NCBI GenBank assembly: GCA_036852015.1
Contig: JAANDG010000375.1
Coordinates: 62,001 to 126,000, forward strand
Source: Pelodera strongyloides
Taxonomy: Eukaryota > Nematoda > Chromadorea > Rhabditida > Rhabditidae
Direction of reading: 5' to 3'
DNA: 64,000 nt
Made by a program: the position numbers and the translations under genes. Of this stretch, positions 11,601 to 26,600 are shown piece after piece. How positions within the stretch are numbered: position 1 is the stretch's first letter; each line of letters opens with the position of its first letter. Under the pieces are notes generated by a model. It had not been told where the DNA came from, ran no database searches, and saw only the letters and a list, made by a program, of their open reading frames with translations.

Positions 11601-13967
11601 CTAGTACTAAATACTTAAATCGTCGCAACGCTTAGCTAGGGTAAAATAAGAATTCATGAGCAGATAACATAACAACATAACAATCATAAGTTAAATTCCA
11701 TCCAAGAAGAAAACTCAGTATACAGAATACTCACAGCTCACAGAATAATGTGTCCATTAGGAAGTCTCACGTTACCAAATTCCACTCCCAGAAAGCACAC
11801 AACCTTCTTGAGGCTAGCCTACAGTAAGATAAAGAAACACAAACATAAATAAAACTGACCACATCCACTCGGAATACTTTCACCGGTCTTCTCGAGTCCT
11901 CGATAATCGCCATCGCACTCTCACACTGGCGCCGAATATCCGATTCTTCGCCTGAAAGATTTAAAATTAAAGCGAAAACCCGGCCGGTTTTTGAAACACA
12001 TCGAGTAGAGCAGCATTCTATGCCGCATGTGCAAAAGAACATAAATTAGAATAAAAAATACACAAGAATTCAGTTGTCCACGATGCGTTTCAAAAACCGG
12101 CCGGTATTTCGCTTTAAATAGATTCAAGTACCAGGACAACAATATTTGCTCATATGTAGTCGTTAGACACTGGAAATTAAATCACATTAAAAAGAACCAG
12201 AACTAACGCCTTAATCGAATAAAAAATATCAGACCATTGAATGACTAATCACTCACTAAAGACTGCGGGCACAAGACTCTTCAGTGTCAAATTGTCGTAT
12301 CCTCCTGGATATATTCCCATTGGCAGAATAGCCTGTTCGCGATTTCGGAAAATACCTAAATTTGCATAAGTTCAAGTAATCGAACTGTGGAAGGGTTTAT
12401 CAAACGGAAAAAGTTCCAAAGCATTCCAAATTGTACACAAAAGGGCACAAGCTCGTAAAATTGTTTCGGAAATGTACAATTATCAAATCTGCTAATGCGC
12501 TAATGCCATGAACATTATTACACTACACGACATCACTGAGTAAACATAATGCGCAAAACAACAACCACAGGAAGCTAAAAAGCTGTCCTGTGAGGACTCT
12601 TCCTACAGCATAAAAAAAACTCAAAAACAAGTCACTTACGTAAAACCAACCTGTAATAACTCGCCCAACCGTCCCGTCTCCGCCCACAATATACACAGCA
12701 TCAGCTTCCTCAGCATCTACAGCAGCGCCGAGCGCTTCGAGTTGCTTCTCGCTGTCCGACTACAATAAAATGTTTTTAGGGATTACCTCGTTACACCGGG
12801 CGTTTGAAATCTGGTGTGTGTGTTTTCAAAAAATCAAACTCCCGCAAATCTCGATGTTTCATACAGAGTATAACTAAAGCTGAAATATACAGCAATATTG
12901 TACATATAGTTAAAAAAAATAGGTAAACCGGGAAAATAATCACCTTTATAATATTGACTTCAATACCAGCCAAGTGGAGCAAAGGCAGGGAATTGTTCAC
13001 GAAATTATCATAACATCCACGCTCGTTTGAATGGACGTTAGCCAATACGATTACCCGTCGAGGGCGCTCCTCGGCTAAATAATAATAATGATAATAATAA
13101 TATTATTCTAATCTCACTATATAAATATTCTAATATAATAATAATTAAGAATACTAATATTATTGGTTCGCCAAGCTAAAATTTCTCATTGACTATTATT
13201 GAAAGATTTAGTTTTGAAATAACACGAGAAGCGAAAAGTCAAGTTAAAAAAAGTAAAACCCTCCAAATAATAAAATAACAAAGTTCACGATTATACGTAA
13301 CCTCATCACATACCTGAGATAGCCTTTTGACCATACTTTACGGCTTCCAAAGCGTACGCCTCACGTATTTGATTGTTTCTGAAAAAAGTGCCGTACTGAA
13401 CTATAACTCAACTTATTCAATTCAAAGCTTTAGTAAGCTTGTACATCAAAAGACCACACCTGTTATATCATTTAACATTTTCACGAATTCGCCATCACTA
13501 GAGCATTAACTAACTACAAAAAACAGCCATGAATGAACTTATACATGACGGCTGTAAATTTAACTATACATCCGCTTCTCCCCTTAAAGCGAAATACCGG
13601 TTTTTGAAACACATAAGTCGACCAGCATTATTATGCTGCTTATGCAGATAAACATAAATTAGAAAAAATCTAGCTAAATTCGAGCAAATTAGCATAACTA
13701 CGTAGAAATTCACTTGTCCACGATGCGTTTCAAAAACGGGCCAGTATTTCGCTTTAACCACGAGATACAACACCACACAACAGAAAAATCCACATCCACA
13801 AAAGAAATAAAATCACATGGAAATAAAACGAATGTAAAGAAAAGAACCTACCTCACCCAGCGTTGAACCCAGTTTCCTCCATAAACCACCAAAATTCCCG
13901 CCACAACCGATTTCTTCTTATGTTCCCATATCTTAGCGCCAACTTTTTGTATTCGGGCTATAACCAT
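8613..13967 (-). CDS. AGK: Acylglycerol kinase, mitochondrial (AGK), 13 exons
   Basis: Lipid kinase that phosphorylates mono- and diacylglycerol to lysophosphatidic and phosphatidic acid. In mammals it sits at the mitochondrial inner membrane and also belongs to the TIM22 import complex. Exons: 13852-13967, 13314-13378, 12944-13074, 12651-12759, 12257-12355, 11860-11951, 11438-11560, 10850-10911, 10421-10506, 9838-9947, 9385-9458, 8929-9025, 8613-8756. All phases agree, giving 435 aa (human 422). The N-terminus MVIARIQKVGAKIWEHKKK is followed by a short hydrophobic segment (about residues 20-34) ending near GGNW, as in human AGK. The DAGK domain has PLLHLAGIEVNIIK and the nucleotide-binding VGGDGT (GGDGT at 130-134). 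LGAGWFRHIEDRRKKLWYFG matches the family WGSF...KYWYLGPLK region. The Cys pair in EPYCAGC resembles invertebrate AGKs. REXO1 lies upstream and eIF2A downstream on the same strand. Confidence 0.93.
9293..9380. repeat. 20-bp minisatellite, 4 copies
   Basis: Unit AATAAAACCGTCTACTATAA, directly beside AGK exon 11. Confidence 0.9.
10919..11037. repeat. 28-bp minisatellite, 4 copies
   Basis: Unit GTGAATACAGTACCCGAATA followed by CGAAAAAA or CGAAACAA. Lies in an AGK intron, next to exon 8. Confidence 0.9.
11966..12118. repeat. Family-1 MITE
   Basis: TTAAAGCGAAAACCCGGCCG to GGCCGGTATTTCGCTTTAA. In the AGK intron between exons 5 and 6, directly beside exon 6. Confidence 0.85.
13583..13758. repeat. 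Family-1 MITE
   Basis: TTAAAGCGAAATACCGGTTT to CAGTATTTCGCTTTAA, in AGK intron 1. Confidence 0.85.
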
Positions 13968-13980
13968 TGGCTGAACGAAT
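13968..13980 (-). promoter_or_regulatory. Probable spliced-leader acceptor of AGK
   Basis: Minus-strand sequence TTATTCGTTCAG followed by CCA and then the ATG. The acceptor lies only 3 nt before the initiator codon, leaving almost no 5' UTR. That is typical of trans-spliced nematode messages and hard to explain with cis-splicing. Confidence 0.6.
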
Positions 13981-15591
13981 AAATAATAAATTAAACACAA
14001 TAAAGAAATCAATTACAAAAGCATATTACAGTCTATTCACAAAAGACCTCAATATACAAGACACTAACAAAAAGCAAAAGTAAAATATCATTAGGTTCTC
14101 GTAGACCAATGCGAATAGCAAAATCAAACAAACTTCAAATTAAAAACAAAAACAATCTTTATTATATAACTGATGAATATTATATCGTCTAGGTTCGTTG
14201 TCCTCAAAAAAAAAACATGAAACAGTATTAAAAATCTAAATATTTAACAAATAGACCGTCTAAAAGTATACAAGAAACTAAATACAATAAATATAAGTGA
14301 ACAAGCAAAACGGAACAAAAAAACACCAAATAAAAATGCGTAAGAAACAAGAGCCTCTTCAAATGCAACTTGCATATATACTCTCAGTTCTCAATAGAGT
14401 TTAATGCGGTGGACCATCCGGTTTTTGAATCGTATGTTAAATAACTGCACCCCAATCATTATATGCAAATGAGTAATTTAAAAAATCGACCCCAATTTGA
14501 CCTCACTTACAATTAGCATAAATGTACATAAATGCAGTTTTCCAACACGCCCACGCGTTCAAAAACCGGCCGATGTTCCGCTTTAAACTTTAAATATGTT
14601 ACTGAAATATTAGCTCTTCGTAACAGTAAAGAAGGCATACAAATGGCAATGAGCAACATCATAAACTTGATTTTGAAAACCAAATTTCTATTTTTTTCAG
14701 CATCCTGACCTGACTTTAAACTTAAACTGGCACTACAACTAATTCCAATTTCGAATCGAAAAACAAGAAGATCTTGAAAACGAAAACCGCAACATGACCA
14801 ATAAGCAACATGACATGTATACAGGCAAGAGAGGAGAAGGGTACACACCAACACCAAGAAAAAATGCAAAACACTAAGCAGCCATATAATAACGCTGAAA
14901 AACATAAAGCCAAAACCAATATTGTTTAAAAATATGCACCTAAGTCAAAGTTCATCAATTCATAGTGAAACGTTTCCGTAAAATTGTATGAGATTCGCAG
15001 AAAGTCTGCACCAAAAGTTAATCCGTACACAAAAAAGGCATGAGAAGTGGGCAAAAGTTTTGCAGAAAGTAGAACGAGACCAATATAATAATTAATAATT
15101 AATACCTTTCATTAGAAAGATTACAAGGGAGAATGTAAAGCAAACCTCTAATATCGTGGTTTCAAAACTTCAAAGTGACAATAATTCATAAATGAGGTAA
15201 AACCCAAAATATACAATGTGTGGATAAAGGACACAAATACTTGCTAGTGCTAGCTCTTAAAATCAAACGAAATCAATAAACAGCAAATATCCAAACCTCT
15301 CCCCGTTCCGCCCGTTCCCACACTAATGGAAACCCCAACTTGACTAACATAATTGACAAAGCTCAAAATTCAAAAATAAAATTGCAATATAGCCCAAAAT
15401 CCAAAATGTAATTACCGTGGAAGCATTAAATGGCACCGTCAAGTCTGCAACGGCATTCTAAATCAACTAATCTTACTAAATTCCTGATAGTCAAATAAAA
15501 CACACACTCGAAGTCCAAGTAGTCTAACTGACCAGTTCCTCCACTCGATTTCTTGATTCAAACAGCGAAAGTCCAAAGTCCAGTTTGCCCA
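13981..15591. other. Intergenic gap REXO1-AGK with one diverged MITE
   Basis: About 1.6 kb of AT-rich DNA between the REXO1 stop and the AGK acceptor. It contains a diverged family-1 MITE at 14403-14590. No coding segment could be supported: the minus-strand frame at 14513-14905 runs through the MITE and has no family resemblance. It presumably includes the REXO1 3' UTR. Confidence 0.5.
14403..14590. repeat. Family-1 MITE, diverged
   Basis: Only the inner ends survive well (CCGGTTTTTGAA... and ...CAAAAACCGGCCG). The left terminus is decayed. Confidence 0.6.
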
Positions 15592-17612
15592 TCAATCGTG
15601 TTTCACTTTGTGCAACATCAATTGCATGCACGCCGATGCGTCTTCCTTACTGTCGTGACCATCCACTAAAGATAGATATTATTTATTCTAATTATAATAC
15701 TAATTAAATGTTACTTCTCATTGTGAATTGAACATTATAGTAATATGACTTAATGTAGTTTGTATGTGTATTAGCTTGGACCCTTGTTAATAGGAACTGT
15801 TGTGAAGCCGTTCGTCTTAGGGTATCCTTTTGATTGCATATGTTTCGATGTATGCGTCAATAAACTATTCACTAACATGCATCTTTCACGATCAGCTACA
15901 TATAAACTTCACTGCTTTATGCTACAAACAAACAAATAAAAATAAATAAAAAAGAGAAAAAAAATCAACTAAGAAATCACAAGGCCCGTCCCTTGGTTCT
16001 AGTAACCAAACAGAGAACGACTAAACATTTAATCAAGGCTATATCCCTGTCAGTCACATACAAACAGATAATTACAAAATCCTCAAATGTATAATGCATA
16101 AAAATACCATCTTCCTGGATAATCTTCTGCAATATCTCTCCAGCCAAAGTTCTCAGGGCTTTCTTCATTGGAGGTCCCATTCTATGCGGGAATACCACCG
16201 ATGTGTCCACGACCTTTGTATGCACTAAATGGAAAAGAAAAAGTTAAACAAATAATCATAATCATAAATCCCGATTTTCACTCACGTTTACCTCAAGCCG
16301 TCGTTTTTATCGTTTGTCTCGTAAGCACACCAATTATGGGCAACAAAAAAGCACATACATACGTAGTACTACGCAAAACACCTTGCGGAGAGCGGAGAAG
16401 CCTCGTAAGGCCATAAGCACTTTAAATTAAAAGCTAGTCAATAATGCACCGTGCTGGAAATAAAGATAAAGAAAAAGACACCCACCAATATGCATCGACT
16501 TCAGATCGCTCTCCAAACTGTGTCCGATGAGAATAGTCTCTTGATTTATCAAACGGGACATTTGGTCAAAAGCCGATTTTACCGTTTCTTTGGCACGTTC
16601 CACCTGTTCAATGGTCAGGCCGGAGAAACTGGAAAAAAGTCACAAATAAAAATGAAACTTCACAATAAAAAAGTAGAGTAAGAATACACTACATATCAAA
16701 GTATTCTCCGTGTGTGTATATATATCACGAATCATAGGCAACATACATACATGCAAAACATAGCCTTGAGTAAGACCGCAGACATAGCCAGAAACGGAAT
16801 GTTTCAAACATTGCATAACTTTCAACACAGATAAGCGTAACATTATATTAGGTTCGAGGCAACATGTAGAAAAAAGTATACGGTAAAATAGAGAAAAACA
16901 GCAGATTTACTTACCGCGTATTTGCATCGATAACCTTATGTGGTGGCTTCACCAACACATCCAACACCAAATCATCATTCATGTCCACAATGGAAATGCG
17001 AGCGAGCGCTGGACCCCATACAGTGTAGACCATTTCACAATCCATGGCGAATACCTAAATAACACAAATTAAAACACTCCAAACGAGCATCCCTATCAAT
17101 AGTTTCTGCCATGTTAAGTTTTCAAGAGCCGGGGTGCGGACGCCTTCCTCCTTGCCTCTGATGATGCAACGCCATGCATATGCACAAATTACTAAATTAC
17201 TTACAGACCAAAATATACTGTATCAAATCAACGTTCCAGCAAATATATCAATCCAGTCTTCCAGTCTACAATGGTGGGTCGTCTACGCAACGGATCAGCA
17301 CCTCGCCATATCCACCCACCACTACGATTCCCTCGGGGAACTATTCCCCGGTGACAGGAAATAGTATGGGGAACCGAGTGGTGAGGCCTCCGTAGTTGTC
17401 ACTAGTCACTCACCCTTCGACTCCGGTGATCTTTGGCCGATAGCGGGGGATCAAATTCCCTAAACTCTTTCAGATCACTCTTCTTCAGCGTCTCCGTGAC
17501 ATGATATTCGGCCACACAACATGGGGAGTTCAGGTCGCCTTCGCAGCAATTGAATCGAGGCTCCCAGTGGTTTTCTGCAACATTAATCATAATAACAATA
17601 ATAATAATAATG

Positions 17613-17647
<35 letters not shown>

Positions 17648-20600
17648 GAAAGAAACAACTACACATACTATGCACACATAAAAACTATAACAAAAGGCTA
17701 ATATAGAACGACACTGATAATATACATCCTTGCCACTGGGACGCATATATTTCCTTCAGAGTAGAGTGAACTATTAAACTTTTTACTCACAGGTTCAAAA
17801 GCCGGCCTCCTACACAACTAAGTGGTACATTAGTCAAAATAAAACACAATAAACTAATTATAAGTATAAATATAAAAACTAACCCTTCTTCTTCCACTGT
17901 TTTCCAAAGTGATACAAACAATCGGCTTTCATCACTTCTCCAGTTTTCAAAATTTTAAATTCTTTCCCACAGCGACAACACCTTCGGCTTAAATCTGAAA
18001 GTGGTCGAAATTAATAAAAAAAGAACTTCCGAAAATGTTCGAACATAAATAGGGATCAAATTCGTAAGACACTTCATGATGAGAAAATCATATCCGTCAA
18101 TCGGACAAAAACAAAACAAATAAAAATTGCAGAGAATCAATCAAGCTTTGAAAATTAACTAACTAGCCTATACCGAGGCTAGGTAACAAGCCGAACTAAT
18201 GTAACAAGGTAACTAAATTAAGCCATGATAATTATAAATTACATTACAAACCTAAATCATCTGCCCATCGCTTAACATTCTTCTCCTTATCCATTGGGTT
18301 CTCTTTAATTTTGACCAATGTTTTCGCCTCGTCACACCACAACGCATAGCCATTGCTGATCAGCTGTTCTTCGGTCATCAGGTATTTCTCCTACAAAAAG
18401 AAGACGGAAATAATTTGTCACCTTCAATGAATAACAAAAAATTATCCTCTCGTCGTTTACTCTGCTCACGAACGATTTAGACACTGCCTCACCTGCTCCC
18501 ATTCATAGACATACACATGGTTCTTCAACCCAACAGCCAAACAAAAAACATTCTAGCAGTCTCAGGTCATGGTCCAACCACTCTGCAGTTCTCTACGACG
18601 TAGGGAGAAACATTCAAGTATATGAAGCAAACTAGAATCTCAAGCAAGACTAAGACAAGACCCTCACAAACCAAGAACTCACCGTCAATGCATTGTACAA
18701 GTTCTCCTCCGTCCAATCAATACTCTTCTTCTTATTGACGCCAATTGAAATATCATTTACGTGCCGACCGGCCATCACAGCCAAGTGTGAGACTTCTGAA
18801 TAAAGAAAAAAGCTTCTAAATCCAGAAAATTACACAACAATAATGACCTAATAATTACACGTACAGTACAAAGACTAAAGACAAGTTCGTAGCGAGAACA
18901 CAGCAATCGATCGGTATTTGATCGTCTTTTGAAACACATCAAATCACAAATTACAATTTACGTAAAAAATTCGCAATTGAATACGACCTAATACTCTAAT
19001 GCGTTCTATACCCACGCAGATTAGGGCAATTCTAAAAACTAACAAAAAGTAAAATCACAACACAACCTACTTGTGCTAGCCGTGCTCGGTTTCGGTGGTG
19101 CAGTCAGTTTTCGGATATTTTGAATGGCATGTGTACATGCTTGGGAGTAGGTCTTCGACGTTGTGCGCGCCTTGATTCGCTGCTCGTCAATTTCGGCCTA
19201 AATGGTTAACAACTATAATCGGCCAAGAGACATCGCCCTAAGATTGGAAGCTATCCGACTTCTGAGAAAAACCGGACCCTGGATCCTACAAGCTGAAGTA
19301 TATGGGTGATGATTGTGTGTCTGAATAAAGTGGTGTTCATAAATAAATGTAACACAATCATTGACAGGACTGGACTGGGGAAAGGCCGGAAAATTAAAAC
19401 TATCTGTTGAAGACTTCAATCAGCCAAGACTTTGTGGAGTATATATTTATCGTATAAGCAGAGGCTATATCCCTAACACTATCACCAACCTTCTGTGCCG
19501 CTTCCGCATCCGAGTAGTGAACGCGGAACTCTTCGAACAGCTTCATTAGGTACATTTGACGGATTTTCGCGGGAATTTTTGCATCTAATCGATCGCGTAA
19601 ACGAGGCTGAGCACAAGATGAGGAGGGAGTCTAGAAAGGAGAGAAATATAATACACTGTCGCATTGCTTTAAAAACGTATAACGTAACGGCCAGTTTTGA
19701 AACGTATGGCAGACATTCCAAGGTAGTCTATGCAAATTATTGCACGACTATTAGACTGATTGATCATCTTAATTTGCATACATCACAGGATAATGTACAT
19801 GCCTCAAATACGTTTCAAAAAGTGGCCGGTACTTCGCTTTAACGTTTATATCCAATTGAAAACGTTGAAGACGGACGAATTACCAACCGCCCAACTCGAA
19901 AAAAGAAAATGCATAGAACGATAACACACAGGAGCCGTTCGCCACACACCAAACAAATGTAGTAAATGAATCTGTTTGCTTAAAAAATACAAGAATAATA
20001 CTGTGAAAAGAAGAAGAGCTCAACGTTACACTACAGACTACAGTAATTCTATAATCACAAGATTACAGTATAAAAGGTTTCGACAAAGATCACAAACATA
20101 AAAAACCAAACCTGTTGTTTATGAGCAGCTCGGATCTCTCCTTTTGGCACTGTAGAGGCTCTCACACCCGTATCGCCATACTTGTCAAACTCGGTTGAGG
20201 TCTTTTTCGTCTAAATCTCTATCCATCACACACATACACACATACACAGTGTCCCACGGCAAGCAGTTCCGGAAAGTTTATTGAGGTAACGTGGCTAAAC
20301 TAAACTAAACTAAACTAAAAATACATTGCGCTCTTTATAATAAATATTCAAATTCAAATAAGGACAAAACATGAATATCGTGCGCTAACTTAGTGTTCGA
20401 ACAGAATGTATCGAAAGTCAATATTAATTGCGTGAGTCGCTACATTTTATCTCCTTATTTTCAAAAACACACGTAGTCAAAGTGTCAGTGTCAAAGTCCT
20501 TAGAAAAAAAATACAAGTTCCAATAACCATATCACGATGTCACCAACCAACCTTGGTCATTAACCATCCCGATTAAAATTTACACTTAATTTTACACATA

Positions 20601-23600
20601 ACTCTTTATCCCCTCTCTAAGGTTAATTAAGGCTGACTAAGATCGGAAACTAATGTAAGAACAACCTTGGCGAGTCCCTTATCCATGCGTTCTCGCTCCG
20701 CTTTCTCCTCTTCGATCTTCTGCATTCGCTCGGCGAGTTGTTGATAGGGAGTGTTGCGTTTTGGCTTCGCCGTCGACACAGAAGCAGTGGCCGCCATGGC
20801 CGAGTGCTGGAAGAAGTAGTTTTTGTACATTTTACATATGTATACATGATTCACTTTTTTTCAGCATTATGGGGTTTCCAAGTATGGTGAAAACGTAAGT
20901 ATCTTGGAACTACACGAGAATATAGTGATTTAATTTTCATATGATATAAGCAAGTTCCGTGCAAAAATACGGTAGTATTGACATAATCTCACCGAATTTT
21001 TGGGATACTTGGAAACCCCATAACGTTGCAGGTTACGCAAATTTTAGCCGACTGTGATAGTGATTTCGTCGACTGTGACCAAAATAACAAAATAATTCAT
21101 GTTAATATATCGCAAAGAAAGTGAAATCTCACCGCTACTCTGTGTGTCGTCGGGACCGTCCTTGCCAGTGCCGCCATTCGCTGTTCTTCCGAAAGTTTCG
21201 GTTGCTTCGATGATGACGGCTTGCATGTAGAAGAAGTCTGTAAAAAAAAAAAAAATTCCTATTATATAAAGGAGAAGAGTTTGTGGCCGGGTGAATTTAT
21301 TTGTGATTACGACCACAACGAATTTTTTATACGTTTCAGGCATTTAGTATAAGTAAGTAGGCGTAGGCAACTGTTCGCATATTTACAAAATATGCACAAT
21401 AGGATCTTTTAACAGAAACGTTGGAATATACGCTTCAGACGTTTCATATAAATAAGCGCACTTCAAGTATCGTTTGCATTTGATGTCGCCTCAGGCGGCG
21501 ATAGCCGTCTGGTTATATAATAACAGAGAAAGAACAGCCACCACCAAGGCCTCATCACTTCGAATGATACTATGATAATGTGCATTTATGCGAATCAAGC
21601 CCTATAAATCCCAATCCCAAACTATCCATTCAAATGTGAACTTAAACTAGAGAGTATAAAACTATAGAGAGTAACTTGAGAGTAGAGAGAGAGAGAGAAA
21701 AATGGATTTATGCGAATCAAGACCTATGCATATGAATCTCGAACTATCCACTCACATGTAAACTACAGATTATGCTTCAGACAGAGTGACAAAAGACTGA
21801 TGACGGAATAGTTCCATTCAAATGTAAACTCGAGAGTATGCAAACTCGAGATTATTACAGAGTGACAAAACGGCAGGTGACGGAATGAGCAGTTCAACTA
21901 CCTCTCCCTCTCCACGTTCCTCATATGCACACAGTGAAACATTCCACTATTTCAGAACTGAGAATATCATATCAGGATCCGAGGCCGTACTCACCAACCA
22001 ACAGATAGGGAGTCCCCCTAGGCTCACTAGCGCTCTGAATCTCTTCTGCTGTCGCACTCTTTAGCTCCTTGGGGAGGCCAGGGAGGGCTCCCTACTTGTT
22101 CTCGTTGGTGAATACGGCCTCGAACAGCAGTTCTACAATAATAACAAAACGACTTACCTTATCCTTCTCAGTCTTCTCCTCAGCAGAATGTCTCCGTTTT
22201 TCCACACGCTTATTCGATGAGTCTGGCCGAGAGTTGGACGAGATTACCTGATAAGAGATAAGATAGAGTACTTAGAGTAAACGTAAACAGTACAACAACA
22301 AGATTCTCAAATAAATCGCTTCACGAGGATCTATTCTTTTTCTTACATAAACAAAGTGCTTCCGGCTGGCAAAATTAAAATACAAACCTCAGGATGCCCA
22401 AAAAAATCAAAATAAATGTTGATAAATCAAAGGATATTTTTTGAGTTACCTATATTTCCTATTTTAGTTATTAATTAAAATAATAAACCTAAACACTAAC
22501 TAAAATAAAAGAGAAAAAACAATGGAATTACATTGTGAACTTCAAGCCCCCTGGCTCCTGGCTCCATTTATTTATTGCACGGCAAATCGGCACATTTTGT
22601 CAAATAAATAAATCTTACCTGAATATCACTATCAGTATCACTGTCATCGAAAAGATCACTCAGCGACCGGCGTTTAGATTTCTTCAACTTCTTTTCTTTC
22701 TCTTTGGCAGCCTTTTCCTCCTCTTCACGGGCTTTCCGCTCTTCTCGGCGTTTCTAAATTTTGTCATTTTGTGAGGAATAGTCAATTGTAATCCTAACAT
22801 TCCTAACCACCCACGTAACACCGTCCTTAAAGCAGTATTGCACATAGTTTGTGAAACGTACTGTTGATACCTGCGAACCTGTCCTGTGTCTCAACAAATC
22901 ATATGATATACTGCATGTCATATGCAAATTTCACAAACAAGGTACAATACTGCTTTAAAAATGATATGCTCTTTACATTAGTGTCCGAAAGTTTTCACGT
23001 TTCACTGTTTCACGTAAATACATAAATATTAAACCGCCTCCGGAAACAACTAAGGGGGAGGGGACTAAGGTCTAAGCCAAAGCACAAGTTGTTGGTCCAT
23101 GGGTTTTCCTCACAGCGTTATGCACAGTCCCACTTATACCCCCTCCCCTCCCTCTGTCAACAAGAAAATCTACCTGTTTCTCCTTTTCCTTCTTTCTCTT
23201 CTCTTTCTCCTGTTGTCGCTTCTCCTCGTTCCTTTTCACCGCTTCTTTTTCTTTTCTAGCGATTTCACGCTCCCGTTCCTCCTTCTCGCGTTTTGCCTGC
23301 ATAATGATTCGCTATTCGTTATCATGACTAATCATTTCTATTATATGTTGTATATGACGAATTGTTAATCATTATCATGATGTGATAAGTTGATCATAAC
23401 GAATAATTTCTCAACCAAAGTCCAAAGATACTCGAAATTCGTAATACATTTAAAGCAAAAAAAATCGGTAGTACAGGAACTAGCAGAGTTAAAAAGACAT
23501 TTAAAAGACCAAAATAGCCAGTAGCTCAAGCTCATAAATAGATGTAGCAAAGGTTAATACACAAACAGCACAAGAAAAACTCTACTCTACTCTACTTAAT

Positions 23601-26600
23601 GACAAACCTCTTTCTCTCGTCGTCGTTGCTCTTTCCTCTCCTTTTCCTTTTCCAGCTCTGAGATGGGCGTCGGGACGTACTCCTCCACAGGCTCCGGTGC
23701 CACGTCCATCTCCAAGTCCTCGTCGACCTCAATTGCGGGTTTCTTCTTTAGCTTCCGTGGTGGCTCGATATCCTAGAGGAAGGAGAAGTTAGATCATTAA
23801 AGCGGAATGACACGTGGCTTTGCAATGATCATGTACAACTATCACCTCCTTATGATTGTTAAGATCATTAAAGCGGGATGGCACGTGATTTTGCAACAAA
23901 TGACGCTGTACATCTATTACATCCTTATCGTTATTAATGATAAACTATAAAAGTATATGCTAATTGTGTTTCATTGGATGACGGAAACGTGCACCGCATC
24001 TTAATCTATATTCAACAATTACGAAAAAATGGCAAATAGCAAATTCATTTACCTCCATAGGATTATCATCGTAAACAGTAGAATCCACCGTTGGTTCGAC
24101 AGAGCCATGGGGTCGTGGAGAGCCCTTAATAAATAAATTAAACAGATGAATAGTAAATACGAATATTACGAAACGCTAACAGACCAATTTACAAGATAAT
24201 TGAAGATGAATTGATGAATAAAAAAAGATAGCCATATATAAGTTTCGTCTATATCAGTTTACTTTTTCTGTTTTCATGATCACGATTATCTGAGGCCATA
24301 TTCACCACTCCGATTCCCTCGGGGAAATATTCCCTGGGGACAGAAAATAGTATTATATTGTGAGACACGCCGAGAAAAAATCGGGGAATTCCCCATGGGG
24401 AATTGAGTGGTTAATATGGCCTCAGGAGGGTGTACCTATAACATTTATTATCTTCATTTTTTAAACCGACTTATCAACTGCATGGTACTAAAACTACTCA
24501 ACAAAACACGATGTTCAAGCGGAATAACACGTGGTTTTGAACTTTGAAACGTATGGTACACAGGCACACAACAGCATTGCTATGTATTATGTTTGTGCAC
24601 GTCGACTAGTGTCTACAATGAAATGACACAGAATGGACACCGCTTCATTCATTGACTTCACTCTGAGCTAAACTTGCTAAACTTTTACTCTTGACACACT
24701 ACGTGACAAGTGACACCCCCCCCCCTTTAGGGCGCATTCGAGTTGGACATTTTCCGGAAAAGAAAAGAAAACTTTTGGTTCGAGATGGATTTCACCAGAA
24801 AAGAATGCAATTGCCACGCATACACATGCAAATGATCGATTGATTTTAGTTTCAATTACGGTACAATTGCATTTTCGACAATTATTTTGCGTGTATTATT
24901 TTTTTTCTGGGTGTCCATCTCGAACCACTTTTTTCTTTTCTTTTCCGGAAAATGTCCAACTCGAATGCGCCCTTACGGACTAGCGGTCATTCAGTACAAA
25001 AGCACCGACAACTGCGACAAAAACCAAAAATTCTAAAACAACAACCAAATAAGTAAATCAACTGATCAACGATCGACTCACCAGTTCCATAGCGACCGGA
25101 GCAATCGCATCAAACGAAAGATTACGCAACAGCTCCCGTTTTTGCCTGGGGGAACGAAAAATAAAATATAGATTCCACTACTCGCTAGAACACGAACAAC
25201 AGCGAGACAAAATACAACCAACACGTCCCAATAATGGCACATAATCATGATTGCTTTCAATTGAACGTAACTCGGAATTTACGCCCTATTCCCATATCGT
25301 CACAAATAAATAACACAAGTAAACCTGTTATTTGACAATTGCTAAGGCGCATGCGAGATGGACATTTTCCTACTTTCTCCGGAAAAGAAAACTTTTGGTT
25401 CGAGATGGACCGCCAGAAGGCCAGAAGAGATTGCAATTGCCATGCATACGCAAATGATCGATTGATTTTAGTTTCAATTACGGTACATTTGCAGTTTCTA
25501 CAATTATTGTGCATGTATTATCTTTTTTTATCGGTGTCCATCTCGAACCACTTTTTTTCCGGAAAATGTCCAGCTCGAGTGCGCCCTTATAATACCGGTA
25601 GATTCAATAAAAATTAAAGAGTCATAGGTAAAACCTACTGCTCTAGTTCAGTAATCTTGCGCAGCATTTCCACGTCCTCTTGAAGTTGAGCCAGTTGCTC
25701 GGCGAGGGCAGGGCCCTGTGCAGCAGGAGTGGGCGAAGTTGAAGTTTTCGCCACTACCGTTGGAGGAGACTGCTTCGATGCGGGCAGCTGCAACCGTTTC
25801 GATGTTGTTTTATATATAACTATTCAAAGCAATACAATCTAACATACAAACAATCACTCACTCTCACTCACTCACTCACACACAGGCTAGGCATGTTTAA
25901 GATGTCCAGCTACTCACGCGGTGCGATAGCTTGTACACTTGTACCTAGTTACTGTGGGTTATATTATTTATATAGCATTGAATGGAGATGCTATTCATTT
26001 TTTTATTTGACCTACGATTTATTACGCGCCGAATTATTAACTTTTTGAATATTTCATTGCCCTCATGGAGATAGGCTCTCGCTTAGAGTCAAATAAACAT
26101 TACCGTACACGCGTTCGAAAACATGCAAAGAGAACACCAAAGTTTCAATGTGACACAGATGGGAAATATTATCCTGGACAAGACTAGTTGTTAGGTAAAA
26201 AGCTATTGCAGCAAATTAAACTATTTTACTTTACAAACATGTTTGTCAATGCTATACTATACTTGTTACATTTTTCAAGTTCAAAGTTAATTATCCACAC
26301 TTGCTTTATCATAAAATAAATTGATCTTTTATATTTTATACAAGAAGTTAACTTTATAAAAAAAACCTTCGGCATCGGCAGATCCAGAGGCTTCAATTTC
26401 TTTTTCGGCGGCTCCGGAGGAAGCTGAAAGGGGCACACCATATTTAATAATAATATAATTACAGCGTTCCACATACGTTTCGTTTCATAACATAAACCGG
26501 ATGTTACGCCACTTTCGGATACTAACGCTGAGGCTGGGTGGTCTGATGTACATAATTATTCAAAAAAACCTACGTCTGGTTCTCTCTTGACCACTGCAAT

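Noticed and set aside
11730..11820. Open stretch in an AGK intron resembling an extra exon (SLKKVVCFLGVEFGN)
   Set aside because: Exons 6 and 7 join in phase and in agreement with the AGK family without it. It lacks a consistent acceptor phase.
17797..17815. Tiny possible REXO1 exon (GRLLN) between 17884 and 17574
   Set aside because: Skipping it joins the flanking exons in the correct phase and with the family sequence KKKENHW. Including it breaks the frame.
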